The notes under the pieces: generated by a model
Seen by the model: only the letters and a program-made list of their open reading frames with translations
Told to the model about the DNA's origin: nothing
The model's database searches: none
Part shown: positions 1 through 7,300 of the stretch, piece by piece
Position numbering within the stretch: position 1 is the stretch's first letter
Layout of the letters: the number at the start of each line of letters is the position of its first letter
Assembly: GCA_963629575.1 (NCBI GenBank)
Contig: CAVGIM010000067.1
Location: 1-8,203 of the forward strand
DNA: 8,203 nucleotides
Source: Hallerella sp963629575
Lineage (GTDB): Bacteria > Fibrobacterota > Fibrobacteria > Fibrobacterales > Fibrobacteraceae
Direction of reading: 5' to 3'
Translations under genes and position numbers: made by a program

Positions 1-23
1 GTAAAGCGGATCGCTCTGCGTCT

Positions 24-58
24 CTAAGCTCTAAGTTCTCTGGACTAAGCTCTGAAAC
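24..58. repeat. degenerate 7-bp tandem repeat (CTAAGCT-like)
   Basis: Five consecutive 7-base units, each beginning CT, can be read from base 24: CTAAGCT, CTAAGTT, CTCTGGA, CTAAGCT, CTGAAAC. Three of them (starting at 24, 31 and 45) are near identical, so the spacing is an exact multiple of seven. The block lies just downstream of the stop codon of the minus-strand beta-barrel gene and is not coding in any recognised gene. No hairpin with a T-run is visible, so it does not look like a terminator. Its function is unknown, and it may continue beyond the left edge. Confidence 0.45.
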
Positions 59-65
59 GGGGCGA

Positions 66-809
66 CTAGAAGTTGTAGTAGAAGTTGACTTCGATGCCCA
101 CCGCGTCGCCATCGAGTTGGTCGCTGGAATCGCCGGAGCGGACCTTGAGCTTTCCGTCAACGGCCATTTCGCTGCTGATGGCGTAGGCGGCTCCGAGCCA
201 GAGACAAATGCTGTTGTCGCCGGCATTGTCTTCCCAGTTGTCACCCTCGTCATCGGTAAGCTTGTATTTGATCTCCAGCCCGACAAACGGGGTGAGACCG
301 TAAGCGGGAATCGTGTAGCCGAGTTCCGCGGCGATGTTCATGACAAGGCCCGGTTCAAAGTCGTGGCGCTTGAATCCCCAGTAAAGGCCCGCTTCGGTGC
401 CAAGGAACAGGTTCGGCACAAGTTCCTGCGAAAATTGTCCACCGAGGGTAAAGCTCAGGCGATCGCTCACGTCGTTGCTTCCGATGGGAAGATTCAAGTC
501 GAGAAAGATGTTCACGATAGGCATCACGGCATAGCGCGCTCCCAGCGTCAGGTCGGTGAATCCCGCTCCGTCCGAGCCCTCGGTTTCCCAGGAACGGTAG
601 CCGAAGGACTGGAGGGAAAGTTCCAGATTCGGAACGAGAATGTAGCGCCCGCCGACATTCAGTCCCCACTGCGACCAGGGATCGTCGGAATCGTAAAAGA
701 ACTGTCCCTTGACGGTTCCCTTGCCGGCTTCGGGAAGGTGGTAATAGTCCCACGCGGCGAAAGTGGAAGAGGCGACAAGCAAGGCCGCAAGCGCGATTTT
801 CTTGAACAT
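66..809 (-). CDS. predicted outer-membrane beta-barrel protein
   Basis: This 247-residue protein is probably an outer-membrane channel or structural barrel; the substrate is unknown. The N-terminus is a classical Sec signal peptide: KK at residues 3-4, a hydrophobic core at about 5-13, then SSTFA-A, with cleavage likely after Ala18 or Ala19. The mature part shows alternating polar/hydrophobic segments rich in Gly, Tyr, Trp and Phe, such as GLNVGGRYIL, FTDLTLGARYAV and LFLGTEAGLYWGF. It ends NFYYNF, a C-terminal aromatic residue typical of substrates of the BAM insertion machinery. The segment with LTLGARY followed by DLNLPIG resembles the MetA-pathway (Phenol_MetA_deg) porin-like superfamily, but that is a pattern match by eye. 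The start at 809 is supported by AGGAGA placed about 7 bases upstream. A candidate promoter lies at 841-869, suggesting its own transcript. No clear terminator is seen after the TAG stop. Confidence 0.85.
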   Translation of the reverse strand: MFKKIALAALLVASSTFAAWDYYHLPEAGKGTVKGQFFYDSDDPWSQWGLNVGGRYILVPNLELSLQSFGYRSWETEGSDGAGFTDLTLGARYAVMPIVNIFLDLNLPIGSNDVSDRLSFTLGGQFSQELVPNLFLGTEAGLYWGFKRHDFEPGLVMNIAAELGYTIPAYGLTPFVGLEIKYKLTDDEGDNWEDNAGDNSICLWLGAAYAISSEMAVDGKLKVRSGDSSDQLDGDAVGIEVNFYYNF

Positions 810-840
810 GTAAATTCTCCTGCTGTTTTTTGCTGTTTCA

Positions 841-869
841 AAGATAGTTTCTATTTGGTATCCTGTTCA
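841..869 (-). promoter_or_regulatory. candidate sigma70-type promoter for the beta-barrel gene
   Basis: Read on the minus strand, TGAACA (869-864) and TATCTT (846-841) are separated by exactly 17 bases, and each matches 4 of 6 bases of the -35 and -10 consensus. Transcription would begin near 834, giving a leader of roughly 25 bases that ends in the AGGAGA ribosome-binding site. Spacing and position are good but the match is moderate, and promoter consensus in this phylum is not well known to me. Confidence 0.35.
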
Positions 870-1079
870 GAGCGTCGGGGATGTTGGACGCGTATTTTAT
901 GACGCGGCGCGTTTTTTGAAGCATCGAAGGGAAAAACGAACCGTCCTTCGAGAACGCAGCCCGAGGCGCCCGGGTCGCATTTCCGAAGGCGTCTCTTGCA
1001 AAAGGTTTCTGACAGGAATCGACATTCCCAGCTCATGGGAAGAAAATAGAAATTTCAAGGGACGCGTTCAGGTCGCAGC

Positions 1080-1114
1080 AAAAATCAAGGCCCGGAACCA
1101 GGCTCTAGGCCCTG
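1080..1114 (-). terminator. possible weak terminator after the EamA transporter gene
   Basis: On the minus strand, CAGGGCC (1114-1108) can pair with GGCCTTG (1092-1086), giving seven pairs including one G-T wobble, with a 15-base loop. The sequence ATTTTT follows at 1085-1080. It starts only four bases past the TAG stop of the transporter gene, where a rho-independent terminator is expected. The long loop and short T-run make it weak, so readthrough into the barrel gene is possible. Confidence 0.35.
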
Positions 1115-1117
1115 AAA

Positions 1118-1996
1118 CTAGGCTTTGCTCTTCCGCAAGGCGAGAAGCGTCACGCTGCACAGGATGAGGATTATCCCGGCGACCAGGCGCGCGGAAAGCG
1201 CTTCGTGGAAAACGCCCACTCCGATGCAGACGGCGGTCAAGGGCTCAAGTGCTCCCAGGATGGCGGTCGGCGTGGAGCCTATCGTGCGCAGGGCCTTTTG
1301 CATGAAGATGAGCGAGAGAAGCGAAGGCATGAACGCGAGCTGGAAGAGCCAGGCGAACTCGTGCAGGTTTTTGACAGGGTGGATGGAATGCCCCGGTGCG
1401 CAAAGCGAATAGAGAAAAAGGCAGATGGCGCATACGGCAAAAATGTACATGTTCATTTTCATGGCTCCGATAGGCTTTGGCATCCGGGCGGCGGTAACGA
1501 TGTAAATCGCGTAGGTGAGGGAAGAAAAGAGCACGAGCGCAATTCCCGCGGGGCTCAGCACGGAACCGTCGCCAGTGCGCATCAGGAGGACAACTCCCGA
1601 AATGGCGAGAAGAATCGAGACGACTGTTTTTCTCTGCAGCTTTTCCTTGAAGAAAATCACCATGAAAATAGCGACCATGATGGGATACGAAAAGAGAATC
1701 GTCGAGGCGACGCCCGCATCCATGAAGAGAAAGCTCAGGTAGAGGCAGAGCGCGGACGCGGCAAAGAGAAATCCCAGAAAGCCGATATAGGGGACGTTTT
1801 CCCGCGGAACGCGAAAATCCTTTTTGAGAAACAGAATGAACAGCGCGCTCAGAATCGAAGCGCCGGCGAACCGGTAAAAGAGGACGGAACCGGGCGCGAA
1901 TCCCGCCTTGTAGAGGTAGAGCGCTCCGAGGGGATTTGTTCCGTAGCAGATGGCGGCGAGCGCGCCATACAGAAAACCGAGATGTTGAGACTGCAT
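1118..1996 (-). CDS. EamA-family (drug/metabolite transporter superfamily) permease
   Basis: This 292-residue inner-membrane protein has the size and layout of DMT-superfamily exporters: about ten hydrophobic helices arranged as two EamA repeats, roughly residues 7-140 and 148-286. The first repeat ends with FFKEKL (115-120), the charged turn after helix 4. The second carries LGALEPLTAV (248-256) and FHEALSARLVAG (263-274), matching the conserved Glu-Pro and Glu positions of EamA proteins. A short basic tail (RKSKA) is predicted to be cytoplasmic. Relatives export amino acids, sugars or other metabolites; the substrate cannot be told from sequence. The start at 1996 is the only reasonable Met before helix 1, yet no Shine-Dalgarno is visible in the AT-rich leader, which is unusual beside its neighbours. 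It is transcribed divergently from the 2073 lipoprotein gene. Confidence 0.9.
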   Translation of the reverse strand: MQSQHLGFLYGALAAICYGTNPLGALYLYKAGFAPGSVLFYRFAGASILSALFILFLKKDFRVPRENVPYIGFLGFLFAASALCLYLSFLFMDAGVASTILFSYPIMVAIFMVIFFKEKLQRKTVVSILLAISGVVLLMRTGDGSVLSPAGIALVLFSSLTYAIYIVTAARMPKPIGAMKMNMYIFAVCAICLFLYSLCAPGHSIHPVKNLHEFAWLFQLAFMPSLLSLIFMQKALRTIGSTPTAILGALEPLTAVCIGVGVFHEALSARLVAGIILILCSVTLLALRKSKA

Positions 1997-2072
1997 AGGT
2001 TAAAATCTAGCAATTCCAATTTGTAAATTTAGTTGTTATCTTTTGAAAAATTTCTTTTAAGGAGACCTTATC
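1997..2072. promoter_or_regulatory. AT-rich divergent promoter region
   Basis: These 76 bases separate the start codons of the divergent transporter and lipoprotein genes and are much richer in A and T than their flanks. For the minus strand, TTCAAA (2047-2042) and TACAAA (2025-2020) with a 16-base spacer form a candidate promoter, each matching 4 of 6 consensus bases. For the plus strand, TATCTT (2037-2042) is a candidate -10, with only a poor -35 (TTCCAA, 2014-2019) 17 bases upstream. The plus-strand gene has a good AAGGAGA ribosome-binding site at 2059-2065. The candidate elements overlap, so the two promoters may compete. Confidence 0.4.
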
Positions 2073-3134
2073 ATGACAAAATTTTTGGGTTATGCGGTCG
2101 GCATCGCCTGTGCGCTTGTACTTTCGGCTTGCGGGAGCGATTCCTCGAGTGGTACTGACAGTTCGAACGACAACGTTTCGAAGGCGAAGATTTCCATCGA
2201 CGAAACGAACCAGACGATCACTTCTTACGTGAACGATTCGGAAGACCTCTGCGTCTATGATTCCGTCGAAAATCGCTTCGACTGGAAAAAGGATGTCCTG
2301 ATGGATGTCGATACTTTCGACATCCACTATCTTTTCAAGGGTGATACGCTGGTGCTTTTCGATGAAGACGAAGATGGACTCGTTCTGGTCGGGGGCAAGG
2401 CGAATTCGCTCTACGGAACATGGAAAGGCCTGGAAGCTTGCGACTATGATTCCGATGAGGATGAAATCACTTGCGACGAGGCCGAGAATTCCTATTACTA
2501 CGATTACCAGGTAACGTTTCACAAGGATTTCGTGGAGGCGGAAATCGTATATTCCTTGCCTGACGACTATGCGAATTCAGCCTGGATGAGTTTTCTTTAT
2601 TATGGGCTGGAAGCGAAAAATGTTTCGTTTAATCCGAGATATGTCTTTGTCGTGGATTCGATTTCGGCAGATTCGCTTCGGGAGCTAGGCGTCGAAGTCA
2701 AGTCCCGGAGCAAGTCCAAAATTTCTTTCGCTTTCGATGGCAAGAACGTTTCGGTCGAATTTGTCGATGTGACGGGGGAACCTCTCAATCTTTCCTATAC
2801 GGCGAACGTTCAGATCGACGACAAAACCTGTTCGCTTTTGTTTGCGAGTACCAGCGATGTTTCCGAAAGCCTCTGCTCGATAGAAAACATCGATTATTTT
2901 GACCTCGAAGAATATGAAACCCTGGATTCTTCGTTTATCGTCGCGGATTATTACTATAGAAACAATACAGACGAATTCTTCGACTGCCTGAACGAGGCGT
3001 TTGGCTTTGCCGATGAAAGCCTCGATGGCGGTTACGATATTCTCTACAAGAAGCAAGAGCGGACTTCGGGTCGCGATGCGAACTGGAAACGCCTGGAAAG
3101 GCTTGCGAAAAAACTTTCCGGGTCCGCAAGCTAG
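2073..3134 (+). CDS. acidic predicted lipoprotein of unknown function
   Basis: I do not recognise the family of this 353-residue protein. It begins with a lipoprotein signal peptide whose lipobox is L17-S18-A19-C20, followed by a Ser/Asp-rich flexible linker (about 21-36), so it should be lipid-anchored in the envelope. The start is well supported: AAGGAGA ends 7 bases before the ATG. The mature part is strongly acidic and Tyr-rich. Six further cysteines (60, 123, 134, 253, 268, 305) could form disulfides in the periplasm or outside the cell. DEDEDG at 97-102 resembles the DxDxDG core of calcium-binding loops, and a second acidic run lies between Cys123 and Cys134. LYGTW at 113-117 resembles the GxW motif at the start of lipocalin-like folds, which is only a hint. 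The C-terminus turns basic (KRLERLAKKL). It appears to be a single-gene unit ending at the terminator at 3148-3183. Its GC content looks lower than that of the 4332 gene. Confidence 0.85.
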   Translation: MTKFLGYAVGIACALVLSACGSDSSSGTDSSNDNVSKAKISIDETNQTITSYVNDSEDLCVYDSVENRFDWKKDVLMDVDTFDIHYLFKGDTLVLFDEDEDGLVLVGGKANSLYGTWKGLEACDYDSDEDEITCDEAENSYYYDYQVTFHKDFVEAEIVYSLPDDYANSAWMSFLYYGLEAKNVSFNPRYVFVVDSISADSLRELGVEVKSRSKSKISFAFDGKNVSVEFVDVTGEPLNLSYTANVQIDDKTCSLLFASTSDVSESLCSIENIDYFDLEEYETLDSSFIVADYYYRNNTDEFFDCLNEAFGFADESLDGGYDILYKKQERTSGRDANWKRLERLAKKLSGSAS

Positions 3135-3147
3135 CGCTGTCCCGTAA

Positions 3148-3183
3148 AAAGGAAAGGCTCCGCAATCGCGGAGCCTTTCCTTT
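3148..3183. terminator. strong bidirectional rho-independent terminator
   Basis: A perfect 16-base inverted repeat (3148-3163 with 3168-3183) encloses the 4-base loop AATC. The inner stem is GC-rich (GGCTCCGC) and the outer stem is A/T-flanked (AAAGG/CCTTT). On the minus strand the right arm runs into five T (3150-3146), and on the plus strand it ends in CCTTT. It lies between the convergent lipoprotein gene (stop at 3134) and gap (stop at 3201), so it can serve both transcripts. It looks better suited to gap because of the longer T-run. Confidence 0.93.
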
Positions 3184-3200
3184 GCATTTCGAAATCGAAA

Positions 3201-4202
3201 TTACTTGGTGATGACGCGGGCCATTTCGCAAACCTTGTTGCTGTAGCCCCATTCGTTATCGTACCAGGCGCAAACCTTCACGAAGGTCGGGTCGAGCTGG
3301 ATGCCAGCCTTGACGTCGAAGATGGAAGTGTGAGCGTCATTGCGGAAGTCGGTGGAGACGACGGCTTCGTCGGTGTAGCCGAGGATGCCCTTGAGTTCGC
3401 CTTCGGAAGCTTCCTTCATCGCGGCGCAAATCGCTTCGTAGGTCGCCGGCTTTTCGAGTTCGGCGGTCAGGTCAACGAAGGAAACGTCGGAAGTCGGAAC
3501 GCGGAGCGACATGCCGGTGAGCTTGCCGTTGAGCATCGGGAGAACCTTGCCCACGGCCTTTGCGGCACCCGTGGAGGACGGGATGATATTTTCGAGAATG
3601 CCACGGCCACCGCGCCAGTCCTTCTTGGACGGGCCGTCAACGGTCTTCTGGGTAGCGGTTGCAGCGTGGACGGTGGTCATGAGACCGCGCTTGATGCCGA
3701 ACTTGTCGTTCAGGACCTTGGAAATCGGAGCGAGGCAGTTCGTGGTGCAGGAAGCGTTGGAGATGATGTCCTGGCCGGCATAGGTCTTGTCGTTTACGCC
3801 ATAGACGAACATCGGGGTCGCATCCTTCGACGGAGCGGACATGATGACCTTCTTCGCACCGGCCTTGATGTGGGCGCGGGCGAGTTCGTCGGTGAGGAAG
3901 AACCCGGTAGATTCAACGACGACATCCACATTGAGGGCTCCCCAAGTAATGTTGGTCGGATCCTTTTCCGCGAACACCTGAATCTTGTTGCCATCGACGA
4001 CGAGGAAGTTGCCATCCACCTTGATGTCGTGGTTGAACTTGCCGTGCACGGAATCGTACTTCAGCATGTAGGCGAGGTAGTCAACGTCGAGAAGGTCGTT
4101 GATACCGACAACGGTGATGTCCTTGGAGAAGTTTTCCACAGCGGCGCGGAAGACCATGCGGCCGATACGACCGAAACCATTGATACCGAGTTTAAGAGCC
4201 AT
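3201..4202 (-). CDS. gap: type I glyceraldehyde-3-phosphate dehydrogenase (phosphorylating)
   Basis: This cytosolic enzyme of glycolysis and gluconeogenesis oxidises glyceraldehyde-3-phosphate with NAD+ and phosphate to 1,3-bisphosphoglycerate; it normally acts as a homotetramer. The 333-residue length is standard. The Rossmann dinucleotide motif is INGFGRIGR (7-15), and NDLLD (35-39) places an acidic residue where NAD-preferring, GapA-like enzymes have one. The active-site motif SNASCTTNC spans 148-156 with catalytic Cys152; His179 in TTVHA is the general base. LRVPTSDVSFVDLT (233-246) and WYDNEWGYSN (313-322) are further family signatures near the C-terminus. The start at 4202 is supported by AAGGA 7 bases upstream. 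It is a stand-alone gene, not in a pgk/tpi cluster, ending at a strong terminator and preceded by a leader hairpin. No key residue is missing. Confidence 0.98.
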   Translation of the reverse strand: MALKLGINGFGRIGRMVFRAAVENFSKDITVVGINDLLDVDYLAYMLKYDSVHGKFNHDIKVDGNFLVVDGNKIQVFAEKDPTNITWGALNVDVVVESTGFFLTDELARAHIKAGAKKVIMSAPSKDATPMFVYGVNDKTYAGQDIISNASCTTNCLAPISKVLNDKFGIKRGLMTTVHAATATQKTVDGPSKKDWRGGRGILENIIPSSTGAAKAVGKVLPMLNGKLTGMSLRVPTSDVSFVDLTAELEKPATYEAICAAMKEASEGELKGILGYTDEAVVSTDFRNDAHTSIFDVKAGIQLDPTFVKVCAWYDNEWGYSNKVCEMARVITK

Positions 4203-4235
4203 TTTAGGATCCTTTGTTTGATTGTGTATCTGCCA

Positions 4236-4253
4236 TCTCCCGCACGCGGGAGA
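4236..4253 (-). promoter_or_regulatory. GC-rich hairpin in the gap 5' leader
   Basis: TCTCCCG (4236-4242) and CGGGAGA (4247-4253) form a perfect 7-base stem around a 4-base loop, 33 bases upstream of the gap start. No T-run follows on either strand, so it is not a rho-independent terminator. If the candidate promoter at 4273-4301 is right, the hairpin lies about a dozen bases from the 5' end of the mRNA. There it could stabilise the transcript of a highly expressed gene, or as DNA it could be an operator. Confidence 0.5.
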
Positions 4254-4272
4254 CTTTAGCTGGCTGAAATTT

Positions 4273-4301
4273 ACTAAAATTCGCTTGCGTGGCGAGGTCA
4301 G
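4273..4301 (-). promoter_or_regulatory. gap: candidate promoter for gap
   Basis: On the minus strand, CTGACC (4301-4296) and TTTAGT (4278-4273) are separated by 17 bases, and each agrees with the sigma70 consensus at 4 of 6 positions. Initiation would be near 4265, giving a leader of about 60 bases that contains the GC-rich hairpin. The match is moderate. For the divergent plus-strand gene, TAAAAT (4275-4280) or TATACC (4315-4320) could serve as a -10, but neither has a convincing -35. Confidence 0.3.
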
Positions 4302-4331
4302 GAACTCGCTTTTTTATACCTTACAGGGCAA

Positions 4332-7300
4332 ATGGTGATGAAGATGAAATCTATTCCGGCTTTTTTTGTCGTTTTTTCGGCGATTCTTTTCGGCTGTGCG
4401 GAACATCCCGAAATTCCCGTCCAGGTTTTTTCCACGAACGCGGACGGCAAGGCGCCCGTTTCCGCTCTTCGCGGACAGGACGCTCCCTTGGCGAAGGCCT
4501 CGCGAGAAGGCGTCTCGTTCGAGGAAAAGGCTCAAGATCGAATCCTGGATTTCTATCGGGAGGATTTTTCCTTTCGGCTCCCCGGAGAGGACTGGGACGT
4601 GGTGAGCGACCCTTCGGACTTGACGGCTCCGCTTGAATTCTTTAACGCGAAGACGGGACGCCGTGCCGAAATCCTTTCGATTCTTCTTGCGCCCGGGGAA
4701 TCTCCCGACGTGATGGACCGCGCGCGCGCCGAGATGCAGGGACGCGGGATTTCCTTGCGCGGCGTTTCCTTTGCGGACGTCTTTCCGCGGGAAGAACTGG
4801 GCATGACCGGGGCCTTCTTCGAAACGGCTGGTCGCTCGTCGGATTCCTACCATTCGACGGACGGATTTGTCGCTTCGGCGGGCGGGCGCGTGTTCTTCCT
4901 CTCGCTTTCCGCACAGGATTCGACCGCGGACCGTGCCGCCTTTGCCTTGGAATGGAAAGACTTCTTTTCCGGGTTTTCGCTTTCGGAATCCTTGAAAAAC
5001 ACGGCTCGCGAAAAGGAGTTTTCGAAAGAGACGGTGACGCGTTACGAATCGAAAGCGCTCGGCTATGCGTTCGAATCGAAGGATTCCCTCTGGCACAACT
5101 GGGAGAGCGTCGCGGCGCAGAACGGCGATCCCGACCTGGTGCTTGCGAACATGTCGGAGGAAACCGCCTTCTTTGTCTATGGGACAATCGTCAATCCGGA
5201 AGAGGTGAGCGCGCAGGACCTGTTCAAGGTGCTTCTCATCCGTCTGGGAGTGAATCCGGACGAGCCTTCGCTCGAAACGGTCCGTGTCCGCGGAGGCAAT
5301 GCCGAAAGGTTCGTGCAGAACTTTACGTGCGAACGCGTCATCGATGGCTACGATTTTAAATATGTCGGGCGCTATTTCTGGGACGGCGGTCGGGGAATTC
5401 TCGTTGCCGGATGGGCACAGGGAATTCTCTACAAGAAATACGCGAAGATTCTCGACCGCGCGATCGACGGCGTGACGCTTCTCGAAAAACCGGAAAGCCT
5501 GACCGACGAAAAGTCCCTGAAATTCCAGGCGGCGGTGGTGAACCAGGTCGGGCTTCTGCGCCTTGCGGACGGGCAGCCTCTTGTCGCGCTCTCCTACTTC
5601 GAAAAGGCGAACCGGATGGATCCGACCGAGCCTCTCTACCTCATCAACTGCGGATTCGTGTACCAGATGAAGGAGCTTTACGGCCCAGGCGTGAACCACT
5701 TTCTGAGCGAGATGGACCTTGTACGTAAAAACGGTCGCCTGCTTTCCATCCTCGGGGAAATGTACGAGGCGATGATGGACTACGGCGAGGCCCGGAAGTA
5801 TGCGGAAATGGCGCTCCGCTACACGCCGAACAATCCGGAATATGTCATCAACCTTTCCGACGCGCTGTGGGGACTCGGGCAGAGAAACCAGTCGCTTGCC
5901 GTGGTGCAAAGCCTCTATGACAAGCAGCCGTCGTCGCGCCTCGGCGTCTATCTCGCGAAGACCTACATGGGAATGGACCGCTATGCGGAAGCGGTGGAAG
6001 TTCTCTATGCGACGAAAAGGCGCTTTGGCGTGAACGTCGATCTGGGGCTTACCCTGATGGACGCGCTGATCTTTATGGGCCGCTATCCCGAAGCGCTTGC
6101 CGTCAGCGAGGAGACGCTCCCCGTCGGATCTTCTGACTATCGCGTGTGGACAAGCCGCGGCAAGGCGCAGTTCTATTCGAAGAACTTTGTGCAGGCGGAA
6201 AAGTCCCTGTCCCATGCGCTTCTGATGCACCCGGACGACGAGGACATCAAGAGCTTTCTTTCGGCGTCGAAGGCTTTTCTCGGCAAGGCGGACAACCGCA
6301 CTCTCCAGAAGAAAATCGACCCGGTGGAAATGCGGCCCGTGGCTTTAGCCTCTCTCGTGAACAGGGAATATGCGGAAAAGGCGAAGTCGGAAAATTTTCC
6401 GGCGGTGGTGCACTATGCGCGCGAGGCTCTCCGCGCGGACAAGGACAAGGCCTGGGTGCGGACAACCCAGAAGTTGATAGAAATTCTCGACACGCGCGGC
6501 GTGGGGCTCTATTCGGAACTTTCGTTCGACTTTCTCCCGGGTTTTGACCGAATCTACTTGAACGCTCTGGAAATCTACGATTCGACGATGACGCCCAAGG
6601 CGAAGGTTTCGCTTTCCGGCGCCTACATCACCTACGCGACGGAACTCGGACTCGACAACGAAATGCAGACAGCGCACTTCCCGCTCGAAAGGCTTTCTCC
6701 GGGCGATTTCGTCTATCTGCAGATTTCCCGGACTAGCATCGCGAACTACGGCGTGATTCCCTTCGTGAGTTTCGAGGCGAGCGAAGAAGTCCCCGTGCGC
6801 ACGACCTCGTTCAAGATTTACGCGGATACGTCGCGCTTCGTGACCGAGGAATACGGCCCGCTTTCGAGCCGCTACGATTCGGACGGCGAAGAATGGTCAA
6901 TAGACGATCCGATCGTGATTCGGCGCGAACCCTATATGCCGAACTATCGGGATTACGGAGCGGGGTTTTTGCTGACGGGAAAGCGCACCTGGCAGGACGT
7001 GGGGCGCGAATACGAGAACCTGATCCGCCACCAGTTTAAAAGCGCGATTCCCGTTCGGGAAAAGGCGTTCGAAGTAAAGGGCAGTAGGCTAGGCAAGGAA
7101 GCCATCCTTGCGGAAGTGCGGTTTGTGCGGGAAAACATCCGCTACCGGGACGTTCGCTTTGGCGGGCACAGCCTGATTCCGCAGCTCGCGGAGACGACTC
7201 TCCGGGAACGCCGCGGCGACTGCAAGGACCAGAGCCTGCTTCTCAAGGAAATGCTCGACGCTATCGGCGTGAAGAGCAAGCTCGTCGCGATTCATCTGAA

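Larger units (their letters stand above)
810..1117. other. gene-free intergenic stretch with small inverted repeats
   Basis: This 308-base gap lies between two minus-strand genes. Short open frames here (for example 851-1036 minus and 916-1167 plus) have Arg/Cys-rich compositions with no recognisable motif or good ribosome-binding site, and I do not consider them genes. The region holds the leader and candidate promoter of the barrel gene. It also has inverted repeats: ACGCG 888-892 with CGCGT 908-912 followed on the plus strand by six T; TCGAAGG 924-930 with CCTTCGA 945-951; TTCCCA 1025-1030 with TGGGAA 1036-1041; and the terminator candidate at 1080-1114. It could hide a small RNA or a decayed gene, but nothing specific is recognised. 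Confidence 0.5.

Noticed and set aside
117..902. 261-codon plus-strand open frame antisense to the beta-barrel gene
   Set aside because: The minus frame has a signal peptide, barrel pattern, terminal Phe and a good ribosome-binding site; the plus frame has none of these.
888..917. Hairpin plus six T on the plus strand, resembling a terminator
   Set aside because: The stem is only 5 pairs with a 15-base loop, and no plus-strand gene lies upstream. On the minus strand the stretch lies upstream of the candidate barrel promoter, so I did not call a terminator.
851..1167. Small open frames in the 810-1117 gap (61 codons minus, 83 codons plus)
   Set aside because: They are rich in Arg, Cys and Ser, have no ribosome-binding site of note, and one overlaps the end of the transporter gene; they are best explained as chance frames.
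1205..2026. 273-codon plus-strand open frame antisense to the EamA transporter
   Set aside because: It is extremely charged (Glu/Arg/His), as expected when a hydrophobic membrane protein is read on the other strand; it is not a real gene.
3330..4259. 309-codon plus-strand open frame antisense to gap
   Set aside because: It lies entirely opposite a textbook GAPDH gene and its translation has no recognisable feature.
4315..4320. TATACC as a -10 box for the large lipoprotein gene
   Set aside because: No acceptable -35 occurs 16-18 bases upstream, and the resulting leader would be only about 5-17 bases, so it is not listed as a promoter.
4314..6230. 638-codon open frame on the minus strand, antisense to the transglutaminase lipoprotein gene
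   Set aside because: Its translation is a His/Arg/Val-rich string with no domain, signal or plausible ribosome-binding site, while the plus frame has a lipobox, TPRs and a catalytic triad. Codon bias of the real gene explains the lack of stops.
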